Shown: one piece after another, positions 43,182 through 52,388 of the stretch
Layout of the letters: each line of letters begins with the position of its first letter
How positions within the stretch are numbered: position 1 is the stretch's first letter
Notes under the pieces: generated by a model
What the model was told of the DNA's origin: nothing
What the model saw: only the letters and a program-made list of their open reading frames with translations
Databases searched by the model: none
Translations under genes and position numbers: made by a program
Assembly (NCBI RefSeq): GCF_014650075.1
Contig: NZ_BMUG01000001.1
Coordinates: forward strand, 1,006,710-1,070,709
Length of the DNA stretch: 64,000 nucleotides
Direction of reading: 5' to 3'
Source of the DNA: Streptomyces microflavus
GTDB lineage: Bacteria; Actinomycetota; Actinomycetes; Streptomycetales; Streptomycetaceae

Positions 43182-44447
43182 GTGGCCGTACGAGGACGTG
43201 GTGCGCGGGGGAGACGCCCTCAGCGGCGTCGGCGTGCGGCGGGCCTGGTGCTCGCCGCCCTGCTGACCGCCTCCGCCTGCGTGGCCCCGGCCGGCCACCG
43301 GGACGCCGCCACCTCCCTCACCGTCCGCGAGATCGACGCCACCCTGGAGCGCCGCGCCGCCGCCGTCCTCGCCCGGGACCCGGCGGGCTACCTCGACACC
43401 CTCGCCCCCGACGCCGTGAAGCTGCGGGCCGCCCAGCGCACCGAGCTCGCCAACCTCGCCGACGTACCCCTGAAGTCCTGGGCGTACGAGGTCAAGGACA
43501 TCACCGAGCAGGACGGCGAGTGGGCCACCACCGAGGTGGAGCTGCGCTACCGGATCGACGGGTACGACACCGCGCCCATCGCCACCCGCCGCACCCTGGA
43601 GCTGATGCGGGACGGGGATCGGTGGTACGTCAGCGCCGACCGGCCCGCCAAGGGCGCCTCCGACCAGCTCTGGCACCAGGGGGAGGTGGAGGTCGTCCGG
43701 GGCGCCCACAGCCTCGTCCTGGGCGTCGGAAGGCCCGAGGAGGAGCTGCGCCAGGTCGCGGACACCGTCGACCTCGCCGTACCCGCCGTATCGGACGCCT
43801 GGCCCCGCCCCTGGGCCCGCCGGGTGGTCGTGCTCGTCCCGGACTCCGTGGAGTCAATGGCGGGGCTCCTGGGCTCCCCTGAGACCAGCTACCGGGGGAT
43901 CGCCGCCGTCACCACCGGCGAGGCCGGTGCCACCGGGAAGCGACCGGCCCTCGCGGACCGGGTGATCGTCAACCCCGAGGCCTACGCCTCGCTCGGCAGC
44001 TTCGGCCAGCGGGTCGTCCTGACCCATGAGACGACCCACGTCGCCACCCGGACCAGCACCTCCGCGGCCACCCCGGTCTGGCTCTCCGAGGGGTTCGCCG
44101 ACTGGGCCGCCTACCGGGGGGAGGACCGCACCCCCGACCTCATCGCGCCGGAGCTGACGGGCGCGGTCCGGGCCGGTGACGTACCCGTCGGACTCCCCGT
44201 CGACAAGGACTTCGGCTTCGACGGCGACCCCGCCGAGCTCGCCCGGGCCTACGAGAGCGCCTGGATGGCCTGCGAGCTCATCGCGGAGCGGTGGGGCAAG
44301 GAGAAGCTGACCGCCTTCTACGCGGCCGTCGGGGCCCATCCCGGGCGGGACGGGGCGGTGGAGCAGGCGATGGGATCGGTGCTCGCCACGACGCCCGAGG
44401 AGTTCACCGCCGACTGGCGCGACTACCTGAGCTCCCGGCTCGGCTGA
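43182..44447 (+). CDS. Lipoprotein with HExxH metallopeptidase domain
   Basis: A 421-residue exported protein. Lipobox TASAC gives Cys33. The N-terminal domain (about 45-170) looks like an NTF2/SnoaL-type fold; the C-terminal half is a gluzincin-like peptidase with HETTH (282-286) and a downstream Glu303 (SEGFADW) as likely third zinc ligand. Its 3' end overlaps the convergent glycosyltransferase gene by 25 nt. The target is unknown; neighbours are cell-wall hydrolases. Confidence 0.85.
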   Translation: MAVRGRGARGRRPQRRRRAAGLVLAALLTASACVAPAGHRDAATSLTVREIDATLERRAAAVLARDPAGYLDTLAPDAVKLRAAQRTELANLADVPLKSWAYEVKDITEQDGEWATTEVELRYRIDGYDTAPIATRRTLELMRDGDRWYVSADRPAKGASDQLWHQGEVEVVRGAHSLVLGVGRPEEELRQVADTVDLAVPAVSDAWPRPWARRVVVLVPDSVESMAGLLGSPETSYRGIAAVTTGEAGATGKRPALADRVIVNPEAYASLGSFGQRVVLTHETTHVATRTSTSAATPVWLSEGFADWAAYRGEDRTPDLIAPELTGAVRAGDVPVGLPVDKDFGFDGDPAELARAYESAWMACELIAERWGKEKLTAFYAAVGAHPGRDGAVEQAMGSVLATTPEEFTADWRDYLSSRLG

Positions 44448-45694
44448 TCCCCGCGCGCCGCACGCGCACCGGCGCCCGGCCCGGACCGCGCCCCCGGCAC
44501 CGTCTCCCGCCACAGCTCCCGCGCGGCGAGCAGGGAGGCCGCCACCAGCAGCCCGTTCCGTACGAACAGGAGCGTCACGCCCCACGAGTCGCTCGCCACC
44601 ACCTCGGCGAAGTACACCGGGAACTCCAGCACCGTCACCCCCGCCGCGACCAGCACCAGCACGGCGGGCCGCACCATCCCGCCGCCCCGGAACGCCAGGC
44701 AGACCGCCGCGAGCCCGACCAGCCACACCACGTACTGCGGGCTGATCACCCGGCTCGTCGTGGTGAACAGCAGCACCGCCGTGAACGCGGCCTGCGCCGG
44801 AGTGTGGGCCGCGAACGTACGGGCCCGCAGCCGCCACACCAGCAGCCAGCCCAGGGCCACCACGGCGAGCCCCAGCGCCAGCGTCGAGACCGGCTCCACA
44901 TGCGGGCCGAGGAACTCCATGGAGCCGTAGTGCAGCTCCACCCGCCCCTCCCAGCCGACGTGCCGCGCGAGGTGGAAGTACAGCGCCCCCAGCGACTCGA
45001 TCTCCAGGCCCCGGTCCCGCTGGAAGGCCAGGAACGCGTACGCCCCCGGCATCCACAGCGCGAAGCCCACACCGAGCCCGGCCGCCGTCAGCGCCGCCGC
45101 CGACCAGGCCGCCCGGGTCGGCCGCCCCCGCCGGACCCCCACCAGCACCAGCGCCGGCCACACCTTCAGCAGCGCCCCGAACGCGGCCAGCACCCCCAGC
45201 ACCCGCGGGTGGCGCACCCCCGCCAGCAGGGCCGCCACCGCGACCGCCGTCACCATCAGGTCGTAGCGGGCGTACACGGTCGGCCCCAGCAGCGGCACCC
45301 CCACGATCCACACCCACGCGCCCGCCGCCCTTATCCCCGGCCGCCGCCCCGCGTACAGGAGCAGCCCCAGCACCAGCGCGTCGCAGAGCAGCACGAGGGC
45401 GTAGAAGGCGCTCGCGTACTCCCAGAAGGGCAGCAGGGCGGGGGAGAGGACCGCGAGGGCGGCGCCGGGCGGGTACTGCCAGGTGACGTCGTGCAGCGGG
45501 TACGTGCCGGTGAGCAGCACGTCGTACCAGCCCCGGTAGATCACCGACACGTCCACCGTGACATCGAGGCTGCCCAGGGTGAACACCCCGAACACGCAGA
45601 GCAGCAGCGCGGCCCGGGTCAGCGCCCAGGCCGCGCACGGCAGGAGTCCGTACGGCAGCAGTCGTACGCCGGTGGGTGCCCGTCGTCCCGTCAT
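44423..45694 (-). CDS. GT87-like integral membrane glycosyltransferase
   Basis: A 423-residue, roughly ten-helix protein resembling polyprenyl-phosphate-dependent GT-C enzymes (GT87/DUF2029), such as mycobacterial alpha-1,2-mannosyltransferases. An acidic residue early in the first loop (SLDVTVDVSVIY), the WQYPPGAA loop and TSRVISPQYVVW support this. Start ATG 45692-45694 follows GTGAGGGCGG; an upstream ATG at 45736 is possible. It diverges from the PimB'-like gene, and both may act in mannolipid or glycan synthesis. Confidence 0.8.
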   Translation of the reverse strand: MTGRRAPTGVRLLPYGLLPCAAWALTRAALLLCVFGVFTLGSLDVTVDVSVIYRGWYDVLLTGTYPLHDVTWQYPPGAALAVLSPALLPFWEYASAFYALVLLCDALVLGLLLYAGRRPGIRAAGAWVWIVGVPLLGPTVYARYDLMVTAVAVAALLAGVRHPRVLGVLAAFGALLKVWPALVLVGVRRGRPTRAAWSAAALTAAGLGVGFALWMPGAYAFLAFQRDRGLEIESLGALYFHLARHVGWEGRVELHYGSMEFLGPHVEPVSTLALGLAVVALGWLLVWRLRARTFAAHTPAQAAFTAVLLFTTTSRVISPQYVVWLVGLAAVCLAFRGGGMVRPAVLVLVAAGVTVLEFPVYFAEVVASDSWGVTLLFVRNGLLVAASLLAARELWRETVPGARSGPGAGARAARGDQPSRELR

Positions 45695-45781
45695 CGCCGC
45701 CGCCCTCACCGTTCCGACCTGGGTCCGGCGGCCCATGATGCCGGGGGGCGAGGGCGTCAGCGGTGAAGCGCGGCCGTTCGG

Positions 45782-45787
45782 TACTGT
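45782..45787 (+). promoter_or_regulatory. Candidate -10 box, GT4 gene
   Basis: TACTGT 8 nt before ATG 45796; supports this start over GTG 45763. Confidence 0.45.
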
Positions 45788-45795
45788 CAGCCGCG

Positions 45796-46938
45796 ATGGA
45801 CAAGACCTTGATCGTGACCAACGACTTCCCGCCCCGCCCCGGTGGCATCCAGGCGTTCCTGCACAACATGGCGCTGCGCCTGGACCCCGACCGGGTCGTC
45901 GTCTACGCCTCCACCTGGAAGCGCGGAGAGGAGGGTACGGCGGCCACCGCCGCCTTCGACGCCGAGCAGCCGTTCACCGTGGTCCGCGACCGGACGACGA
46001 TGCTGCTGCCGACCCCGCGCGTCACCCGCCGGGCCACCGCCCTGCTCCGCGAACACGGCTGCACCTCCGTCTGGTTCGGCGCCGCCGCCCCGCTCGGCCT
46101 GATGGCCCCCGCGCTGCGCCGCGCGGGCGCGAAGCGGCTGGTGGCCACCACCCACGGCCACGAGGCCGGCTGGGCCCAGCTGCCCGCCTCACGGCAGCTG
46201 CTGCGGAGGATCGGCGAGTCCACGGACACGATCACCTATCTGGGGGAGTACACCCGCTCCCGGATCGCCGCCGCCCTCACCCCGGACGCGGCCGCCCGCA
46301 TGGTGCAGCTGCCGCCGGGCGTCGACGAGAAGACCTTCCACCCGGCCTCCGGCGGCGACAAGGTCCGCGCCCGCCTCGGGCTCTCCGACCGCCCGGTGGT
46401 CGTCTGCGTCTCGCGCCTGGTCCCGCGCAAGGGCCAGGACACGCTGATCCTGGCCATGCCCGCGATCCTGGCGCAGATCCCGGACGCGGTGCTGCTGATC
46501 GTCGGCGGCGGCCCGTACGCCAAGGACCTGGAGCGCCTCGCGGTGGAGACCGGGGTGGAGGACTCGGTGCGGTTCACCGGGCCCGTGCCGTGGGCGGAGC
46601 TGCCCGCGCACTACGGGGCCGGGGACGTCTTCGCGATGCCGTGCCGCACCCGGCGCGGCGGGCTCGACGTGGAGGGCCTCGGGATCGTCTACCTGGAGGC
46701 GTCGGCGACCGGGCTGCCGGTGGTGGCCGGGGACTCGGGCGGAGCCCCGGACGCGGTGCTCGACGGCGAGACCGGGTGGGTGGTGCGCGGCGGCAGCGCC
46801 GAGGAGTCGGCGGACCGGATCGTGACGCTGCTCGGCGACCCGGAGCTGCGGCGGCGGATGGGGGAGCGGGGCCGCGCCTGGGTCGAGGAGAAGTGGCGCT
46901 GGGACCTGCTGGCGGAGAAGCTCAGGACCTTGCTGTGA
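45796..46938 (+). CDS. GT4 glycosyltransferase, PimB'-like
   Basis: A 380-residue GT-B enzyme very like the phosphatidylinositol mannosyltransferase PimB' of mycobacteria and corynebacteria: TNDFPPRPGGIQAFLHNMA near the N-terminus, RLVPRKGQD, GGGPYAKDLERLA, and the EGLGIVYLEA motif (EX7E). It likely uses GDP-mannose on a lipid acceptor at the inner membrane face. Gene order (NlpC/P60, PimB', FadD15) matches M. tuberculosis. The substrate in Streptomyces is inferred. Confidence 0.88.
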   Translation: MDKTLIVTNDFPPRPGGIQAFLHNMALRLDPDRVVVYASTWKRGEEGTAATAAFDAEQPFTVVRDRTTMLLPTPRVTRRATALLREHGCTSVWFGAAAPLGLMAPALRRAGAKRLVATTHGHEAGWAQLPASRQLLRRIGESTDTITYLGEYTRSRIAAALTPDAAARMVQLPPGVDEKTFHPASGGDKVRARLGLSDRPVVVCVSRLVPRKGQDTLILAMPAILAQIPDAVLLIVGGGPYAKDLERLAVETGVEDSVRFTGPVPWAELPAHYGAGDVFAMPCRTRRGGLDVEGLGIVYLEASATGLPVVAGDSGGAPDAVLDGETGWVVRGGSAEESADRIVTLLGDPELRRRMGERGRAWVEEKWRWDLLAEKLRTLL

Positions 46939-46988
46939 GTACGGGAATGGGGCCCGCGCCATCCATGGCGCGGGCCCCATTCCCGTAC
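46939..46988. terminator. Very long bidirectional hairpin terminator
   Basis: A 50-nt perfect inverted repeat, 24-bp arms around CC, starting directly after the GT4 stop codon (46936-46938) and ending 17 nt before the stop of the convergent fadD gene. Confidence 0.9.
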
Positions 46989-47005
46989 GTTCCGCTTCAC
47001 ACCGC

Positions 47006-48802
47006 TCAGGCGCGGTAGATCGACTCCACCTCGTCCGCGAAGTCCTTCGCCACCACGTTCCGCTTCAGCTTCAGCGACGGCGTGATGTGGCCCGCCTCCT
47101 CGGTGAACTGGGCGGGCAGGATCCGGAACTTGCGTACGGACTCGGCCTTGGACACCGCCGCGTTGCCGTCGTCCACCGCCCGCTGCACCTCGGCCAGCAG
47201 CTCCGCGTCCTCGCGCAGCGACAGGGCCGTCGACCCGGCCGGCTTGCCGTGCTCCTCGGCCCAGCGGCTCAGGAACTCCTCGTCCAGGGTGACCAGCGCG
47301 CCGACGAACGGGCGGCCGTCGCCGACCACCATGCACTCGGCGACCAGGGCGTGGGCGCGGATGCGGTCCTCGATCACCGCCGGGGCGACGTTCTTGCCGC
47401 CCGCCGTGACGATGATCTCCTTCTTGCGGCCGGTGATCGCGAGGTAGCCGTCCTCGTCGAGCGTGCCGATGTCCCCGGTGTGGAACCAGCCGTCGGCCAG
47501 CGCCTCGGCGGACGCCGACTCGTTCTTCCAGTACCCGGTGAACAGGTGCTCGCCGTGGAGCAGCACCTCACCGTCGTCCGCGATCCGGACCACCGAGCCG
47601 GGCAGCGGCTGGCCGACCGTGCCGATCTTCGGCCGGTCCCACGGGTTGAACGCGGTGGCCGCGCACGACTCGGTCAGGCCGTAGCCCTCCAGGACCGTGA
47701 AGCCGATGCCCCGGTAGAAGTGGCCGAGCCGCTCGCCCAGCGGGGCGCCGCCGGAGATCGCGTACTCACCCCTGCCGCCGAGGACCGCGCGCAGCTTGCC
47801 GAAGACCAGCTTGTCGAAGAGCTTGTGCTTGAGCTTCAGCCCGAGCGAGGGGCCCTGCGGGGTGGACAGCGCCCGGCTGTAGGCGATCGCCGTGTCGGCG
47901 GCCCGGTCGAAGATCTTGCCCTTGCCGTCCGCCTGCGCCTTGGCGCGGGCCGCGTTGTAGACCTTCTCGAAGACCCGGGGCACCCCGAGGATCAGCGTCG
48001 GCCGGAACGAGGCCAGCTCGTCGGTGAGGTTCTTGATGTCGGGGACGCAGCCGAGCTTGATCGGGGCCATCACCGAGGCCACCTCGACCAGCCGGCCGAA
48101 GACGTGCGCGGCGGGCAGGAACAGCAGCACCGAGCACTCGCCCGTACGGAACAGCGGCTTCAGCCGCTCCACCACGTTGCCGCACTCCGCGAAGAAGCTG
48201 CGGTGGGTGAGCACACAGCCCTTGGGGCGGCCCGTGGTGCCGGAGGTGTAGACGATGGTCGCCGGGTCGTCCGCCTTGGCGCTGACCATCCGCAGGTCCA
48301 TGGTCTCGTCCGAGACCTCGGCGCCCGCCTTGCCGAGGGCCTCCACCGCGCCCGCGTCGATCTGCCAGACGTGTACGAGTTCCGGCAGCTCCTCCCGTAC
48401 GGAGGCCACCGCCGCCGCGTGCGCGTCGCTCTCCACGAGCACCGCCACCGCGCCGGAGTCACCGAGGATCCACTGGACCTGCTCGGCGGAGCTGGTCTCG
48501 TACACCGGCACGGTCACCGCGCCCGCGCTCCAGATCGCGAAGTCCAGCAGCACCCACTCGAAACGGGTGCGCGACATCAGGGCGACCCGGTCGCCGGGCT
48601 GCACGCCCGAGGCGATCAGACCCTTGGCGGCGGCTCTCACCTCGGCCAGGAACTGGGTGGCGCTGACATCCGTCCAGGCACCGGCCACCTTGCGGCTCAT
48701 CACCGCGACATCGGGATGCTGAGCGGCGTTGCGGCGGATCAGATCCGTCAGATTGCCGTCCGTCGGGACCTCGTACAGGGCCGGAAGGCTGAACTCGCGC
48801 AA
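47006..48802 (-). CDS. Long-chain acyl-CoA/acyl-AMP ligase, FadD15-like
   Basis: A 598-residue ANL-superfamily enzyme that activates fatty acids with ATP and CoA. Motifs: YTSGTTGRPKGC (P-loop), LFLPAAHVFGR, GYGLTESCAATAFN, GWFHTGDIGTLDEDGYL, and the C-terminal GRKKEIIVTAGGKNV hinge. TTG 48800-48802 is the start, with GAGGAG 9 nt upstream. It resembles FadD15 (Rv2187), which also neighbours PimB'. A 7-bp inverted repeat at 48876-48895 lies in its promoter region. Confidence 0.93.
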   Translation of the reverse strand: MREFSLPALYEVPTDGNLTDLIRRNAAQHPDVAVMSRKVAGAWTDVSATQFLAEVRAAAKGLIASGVQPGDRVALMSRTRFEWVLLDFAIWSAGAVTVPVYETSSAEQVQWILGDSGAVAVLVESDAHAAAVASVREELPELVHVWQIDAGAVEALGKAGAEVSDETMDLRMVSAKADDPATIVYTSGTTGRPKGCVLTHRSFFAECGNVVERLKPLFRTGECSVLLFLPAAHVFGRLVEVASVMAPIKLGCVPDIKNLTDELASFRPTLILGVPRVFEKVYNAARAKAQADGKGKIFDRAADTAIAYSRALSTPQGPSLGLKLKHKLFDKLVFGKLRAVLGGRGEYAISGGAPLGERLGHFYRGIGFTVLEGYGLTESCAATAFNPWDRPKIGTVGQPLPGSVVRIADDGEVLLHGEHLFTGYWKNESASAEALADGWFHTGDIGTLDEDGYLAITGRKKEIIVTAGGKNVAPAVIEDRIRAHALVAECMVVGDGRPFVGALVTLDEEFLSRWAEEHGKPAGSTALSLREDAELLAEVQRAVDDGNAAVSKAESVRKFRILPAQFTEEAGHITPSLKLKRNVVAKDFADEVESIYRA

Positions 48803-48875
48803 GACTGCTGCTCCTCATCGGGCTCCGGTGCCACGGCTCTGTGTGACGCACCGGCTGCGGTCCAAGAATGGCGGG

Positions 48876-48895
48876 TGCTCAGTGGGGTGAGCACG
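48876..48895. promoter_or_regulatory. Inverted repeat upstream of the acyl-CoA ligase gene
   Basis: GTGCTCA-gtgggg-TGAGCAC, perfect 7-bp arms, 73 nt before the TTG start. Candidate operator. The rest of the 288-nt divergent gap (48803-49090) shows only promoter-like patches. Confidence 0.45.
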
Positions 48896-49077
48896 CTGGA
48901 CTGCCCGGACGTTACCCACCGGTACCAGGTTCCCGATAGGGGGTTCCGGCCAGATGTCTTATGCATCACACAGGTAAATGGCCCTTTCGCGCACAGTAGT
49001 CCACCGGCACGACGACTTGGAAGTAACCGCAGGTCCGGCCGGTTCACCCGCCTCTACCCGCGCGGGGGCGGGCGCTT

Positions 49078-49083
49078 TAGGGT
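49078..49083 (+). promoter_or_regulatory. Candidate -10 box, metallophosphoesterase gene
   Basis: TAGGGT 7 nt before ATG 49091; no Shine-Dalgarno site. Confidence 0.45.
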
Positions 49084-49090
49084 GATCCGC

Positions 49091-49900
49091 ATGCGAGGCA
49101 GCGAAGCGGACGGGCCGGCGCCGGGCGCACAGCGTTCCACCCGGATCCACGTGGTCAGCGATGTGCACGGCAACACCGAGGCCCTGGCCCGCGCCGGGGA
49201 CGGCGCCGACGCCCTCGTCTGCCTCGGTGACCTGGTGCTCTTCCTCGACTACGCCGACCACTCGCGCGGCATCTTCCCCGACCTCTTCGGCGAGGCGAAC
49301 GCCGACCGCATCGTCGCGCTGCGCACCGCCCGCCGCTACGACGAGGCCCGCGCCTTCGGCCGCGAGCTGTGGGCGGGCCGCGACCGCAACGCGGAGATCC
49401 TCTCCGCGGTACGCAGGCAGTACGCCGAACTCTTCGCCGCCTTCCCCACCCCGACGTACGCCACCTACGGCAACGTCGACGTCCCCCACCTGTGGCCCGA
49501 GTACGCCCGCCCGGGCACCACCGTGCTGGACGGCGAGCGGGTGGAGATCGGCGGACGGGTCTTCGGCTTCGTCGGCGGCGGCCTCAGGACCCCGATGAAC
49601 ACGCCGTACGAGATCAGCGACGAGGAGTACGCCGCCAAGGTCGAGGCGCTCGGCCCGGTCGACGTCCTCTGCTCGCACATCCCGCCCGAGGTTCCCGAGC
49701 TGACGTACGACACCGTCGCCCGCCGCTTCGAACGCGGCAGCCGCGCCCTCCTGGAGGCCATCCGCACCACCCGCCCCCGATACGCGCTTTTCGGCCATGT
49801 TCACCAGCCGTTGGTCCGCCGTATGCGGATCGGCGCCACCGAGTGCGTCAACGTCGGTCACTTCGCCTCCACCGGGAAGCCCTGGGCGCTGACCTGGTGA
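49091..49900 (+). CDS. Calcineurin-like metallophosphoesterase
   Basis: A 269-residue protein with all metal motifs of the family: DVHGN, GDLVLF, GNVD in place of GNHD, SHIPPE and GHVHQP. It hydrolyses phosphoesters, but whether nucleotide, sugar or lipid phosphate is not clear. The ATG follows a TAGGGT box. It heads a same-strand run (SRPBCC, ArsA-like, DUF5304, glkA) without being tightly coupled to it. Confidence 0.9.
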   Translation: MRGSEADGPAPGAQRSTRIHVVSDVHGNTEALARAGDGADALVCLGDLVLFLDYADHSRGIFPDLFGEANADRIVALRTARRYDEARAFGRELWAGRDRNAEILSAVRRQYAELFAAFPTPTYATYGNVDVPHLWPEYARPGTTVLDGERVEIGGRVFGFVGGGLRTPMNTPYEISDEEYAAKVEALGPVDVLCSHIPPEVPELTYDTVARRFERGSRALLEAIRTTRPRYALFGHVHQPLVRRMRIGATECVNVGHFASTGKPWALTW

Positions 49901-50009
49901 CCGGAAGGGCCCGGGGCGTGGACCGGAGCGCGGCGGGCACGCGATAGCCTGCACAGCGGCAGGCTTCTGCCGAACGCGACCGGTTACACCGCACTGGAGG
50001 GCCACGGCG

Positions 50010-50459
50010 ATGGCTGAACACACCAGCTCGAGCATCACGATCGAGGCGGCACCGGCCGACGTCATGGGCGTGATCGCCGACTTCGCCCGCTACCCGGAGT
50101 GGACCGGCGAGGTCAAGGAGGCCGAGGTGCTGGCCACCGACGACCAGGGCCGCGCCCAGCAGGTCCGCCTCGTCCTGGACGCCGGAGCCATCAAGGACGA
50201 CCACGTCCTGTCGTACACCTGGCTGGGCGACAAAGAGGTCAGCTGGACCCTCGTCAAGTCCCAGATGCTGCGCTCCCTGGACGGTACGTACGCCCTCGCG
50301 TCGCTGGCCGGCGGAGAGCGCACCGAGGTCACCTACAAGCTCGCCGTCGACGTCAAGATCCCGCTCCTGGGCATGATCAAGCGCAAGGCCGAGAAGGTCA
50401 TCATCGACCGTGCGCTCGCCGGTCTGAAGAAGCGCGTCGAGTCCGTCCCGCAGAGCTGA
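50010..50459 (+). CDS. SRPBCC (START/polyketide cyclase-like) protein
   Basis: A 149-residue helix-grip fold protein (SSITIEAAPADVMGVIADFARYPEWTG start; VDVKIPLLGMIKRKAEKVIIDRALAGLKKRVE C-terminal helix), a type that binds hydrophobic ligands in a cavity. ATG 50010 has CTGGAGGG upstream. Its stop overlaps the ArsA-like start as TGATG, so the two are coupled. The M. tuberculosis counterpart pair is Rv2185c-Rv2184c. Lipid binding is inferred from fold. Confidence 0.88.
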   Translation: MAEHTSSSITIEAAPADVMGVIADFARYPEWTGEVKEAEVLATDDQGRAQQVRLVLDAGAIKDDHVLSYTWLGDKEVSWTLVKSQMLRSLDGTYALASLAGGERTEVTYKLAVDVKIPLLGMIKRKAEKVIIDRALAGLKKRVESVPQS

Positions 50460-51658
50460 TGGCGATGCGTACGGTCCTGGTCACCGGTCCCGGCGGCGCA
50501 GGCCGTACGACCGTCGCCGCGGCGACCGCCCTGGCCGCCGCCGCGAGCGGCAGCCGCACCCTCCTGGTCTCCGCCGAGTCCATACCCGGCTTCCCCGCCG
50601 GCACGGAACCGGCCCCGGTCACCGACCGCCTCGACCACGCCCGGATCGACTCCGGCGAGCACTTCCGCGCCGAACTCACCGAGCTCCAGCAGCGCGCTTC
50701 CAGCGTGCTGGACCTGGTCGGAGCCGGGCGCCTCGACGGCGAGGAGCTCACCGAACTCCCCGGCTCCCCGCAGCTCGCCCTCCTGCACACCCTCCACCGC
50801 GCCGCCGCGGGCGACTGGGCCGCCGGCGGCTACGACACCCTCGTCGTGGACCTCCCGCCGCTCGGCGAGGCCCTCGCCCTGCTGGCCCTCCCCGAACAGC
50901 TCCGCCGCTACCTGCGCCGGCTGCTGCCCGCCGAACGCCAGGCCGCCCGCGCCCTGCGCCCGGTCCTCGCCCAGCTCGCCGGGGTCCCGATGCCCGCGCA
51001 GTGGCTGTACGAGGCCGCCGCCCGCAAGGACGAGGAGCTGGCCGCCGTCCAGGCGCTGATCGAGGACGGCGCCACCACGCTGCGCCTGGTCGCCGAGCCC
51101 GGACCCGCCGCCGAGGACGCCCTGCGCACCGCCCGCACCGGCCTCGCCCTGCACGGGCTCCGCGCCGACCTGCTGGTGGCCTCCCGGGTCCTGCCCCGCC
51201 ACTCCTCCGACCCCTGGTTCGCCTCTCTCGCCGCCCAGCAGGAGAAGTGCCTGGCCCACTGGCACGAGGAGCGGTCCCCGCACCTCCCCGTCCACGAGGC
51301 CGCCCACCTGGGCCGCGACCCCCGGTCCGGCGAGGACCTGGCCGCGCTCGCCGTCCCCGCGCCCGACGTGCGGGAACCCGGCCGGGTGGACGACCCCTGG
51401 TGGATCGAGGAGGAGCCGGGCGAGGAGGGCCGCCCGTCCGTGCTGGCCTGGTGCCTGCCGCTGCCCGGCGCGACGAAGGAAGACCTGCGCCTGGTCCGCA
51501 GGGGCGAGGAACTGCTCCTGACCGTGGGCCCGTTCCACCGCATCGTGCGGGTCGCCTCCGCCCTGCGCCGCTGCACCGTCTCGGGCGCGGCCCTCACCGA
51601 CGACGTCCTGCGGGTCCGCTTCACCCCCGACCCCGGACTCTGGCCGCGCACCCCCTGA
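50459..51658 (+). CDS. ArsA-like protein with altered P-loop and HSP20-like C-terminal domain
   Basis: A 399-residue protein with the ArsA/GET3 plan: N-terminal P-loop region, VVDLPPLGEALALL for the switch, helices for membrane-protein or anion handling, and a C-terminal HSP20-like domain (about 335-392). The Walker A reads GPGGAGRTT (10-18); both lysines of the usual GKGGVGKTT are changed, to Pro11 and Arg16. ATP hydrolysis is therefore doubtful. ATG 50459 overlaps the SRPBCC stop. Confidence 0.85.
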   Translation: MAMRTVLVTGPGGAGRTTVAAATALAAAASGSRTLLVSAESIPGFPAGTEPAPVTDRLDHARIDSGEHFRAELTELQQRASSVLDLVGAGRLDGEELTELPGSPQLALLHTLHRAAAGDWAAGGYDTLVVDLPPLGEALALLALPEQLRRYLRRLLPAERQAARALRPVLAQLAGVPMPAQWLYEAAARKDEELAAVQALIEDGATTLRLVAEPGPAAEDALRTARTGLALHGLRADLLVASRVLPRHSSDPWFASLAAQQEKCLAHWHEERSPHLPVHEAAHLGRDPRSGEDLAALAVPAPDVREPGRVDDPWWIEEEPGEEGRPSVLAWCLPLPGATKEDLRLVRRGEELLLTVGPFHRIVRVASALRRCTVSGAALTDDVLRVRFTPDPGLWPRTP

Positions 51659-51783
51659 CTCCGCGGCCCCTGCGCCCCGGTTCCTGAACGGTCCGCGGCC
51701 ATTCGGGTAACGTCGGTGGTACGAGTTACGAGTCCGGCCGGCCGGGAGCCGGCGGCCGGCACCCCGCGCCGCAGGAGTCCGCC

Positions 51784-52269
51784 ATGAGTGAAGCCACCGA
51801 TCGTCCCGTAGACGGCGACGCGTGGGCCGACGCCTGCGCCGAGGACCTCGCGGCGGAGAAGGCCCGCCGCCGGGCCCAGTACGGCCCGCAGCCCGGCTCC
51901 GCCGCCGAGGAGCTGCGCAAGCTGGTCGACGCGGTCGCCGACAAGGTCTCCTCGCTCCAGTCGCCCCTGCTCGGCATCGCCGCACAGGGCGCGGTCCAGC
52001 AGGCCATCCGGCAGGCCAAGTCCGCCGTCGAACCCGTCATCGAGCGCAACCCGCAGGTCTTCGACCACCTCGCCGCCGCGGGCAACGAGCTGCTGGCCGC
52101 CTACCGCTCCGCGGTGGAGGGCCAGGAGAGCCGCTGGACCCGCACCGCCGCCGATCCCGCGAAGTCCGCCGGGAAGAGCACGGAGAAGGCCGCCGCCGAC
52201 CCGTCCGACCCGCGTGACGAAGGCCGTGACGAAGGCCCCTCGGGCACCGAACGCATCGACCTGGACTGA
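51784..52269 (+). CDS. DUF5304 family protein
   Basis: A 161-residue acidic protein matching DUF5304: amphipathic helical middle (about 20-115; KLVDAVADKVSSLQSPLLG) and a disordered Lys/Asp-rich tail. No membrane segment or catalytic motif. ATG 51784 follows GCAGGAGTCC. Found after ArsA-like and SRPBCC genes in Streptomyces; the role is unknown. Confidence 0.82.
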   Translation: MSEATDRPVDGDAWADACAEDLAAEKARRRAQYGPQPGSAAEELRKLVDAVADKVSSLQSPLLGIAAQGAVQQAIRQAKSAVEPVIERNPQVFDHLAAAGNELLAAYRSAVEGQESRWTRTAADPAKSAGKSTEKAAADPSDPRDEGRDEGPSGTERIDLD

Positions 52270-52388
52270 CCGGACAGATCGTCCCGGAGCGCGTTGCGCA
52301 CCGGCCGGGACCGACCGGTCCCGGCCAGGCCGGGGCCTGCCTCGGGTACGGTTGCCCCTAGCGGGGCTCGACCGAAACTGAGGGATTC

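Noticed and set aside
47087..49090. Plus-strand frame upstream of the metallophosphoesterase
   Set aside because: Shadow of the acyl-CoA ligase gene; the family alignment starts at the ATG at 49091.
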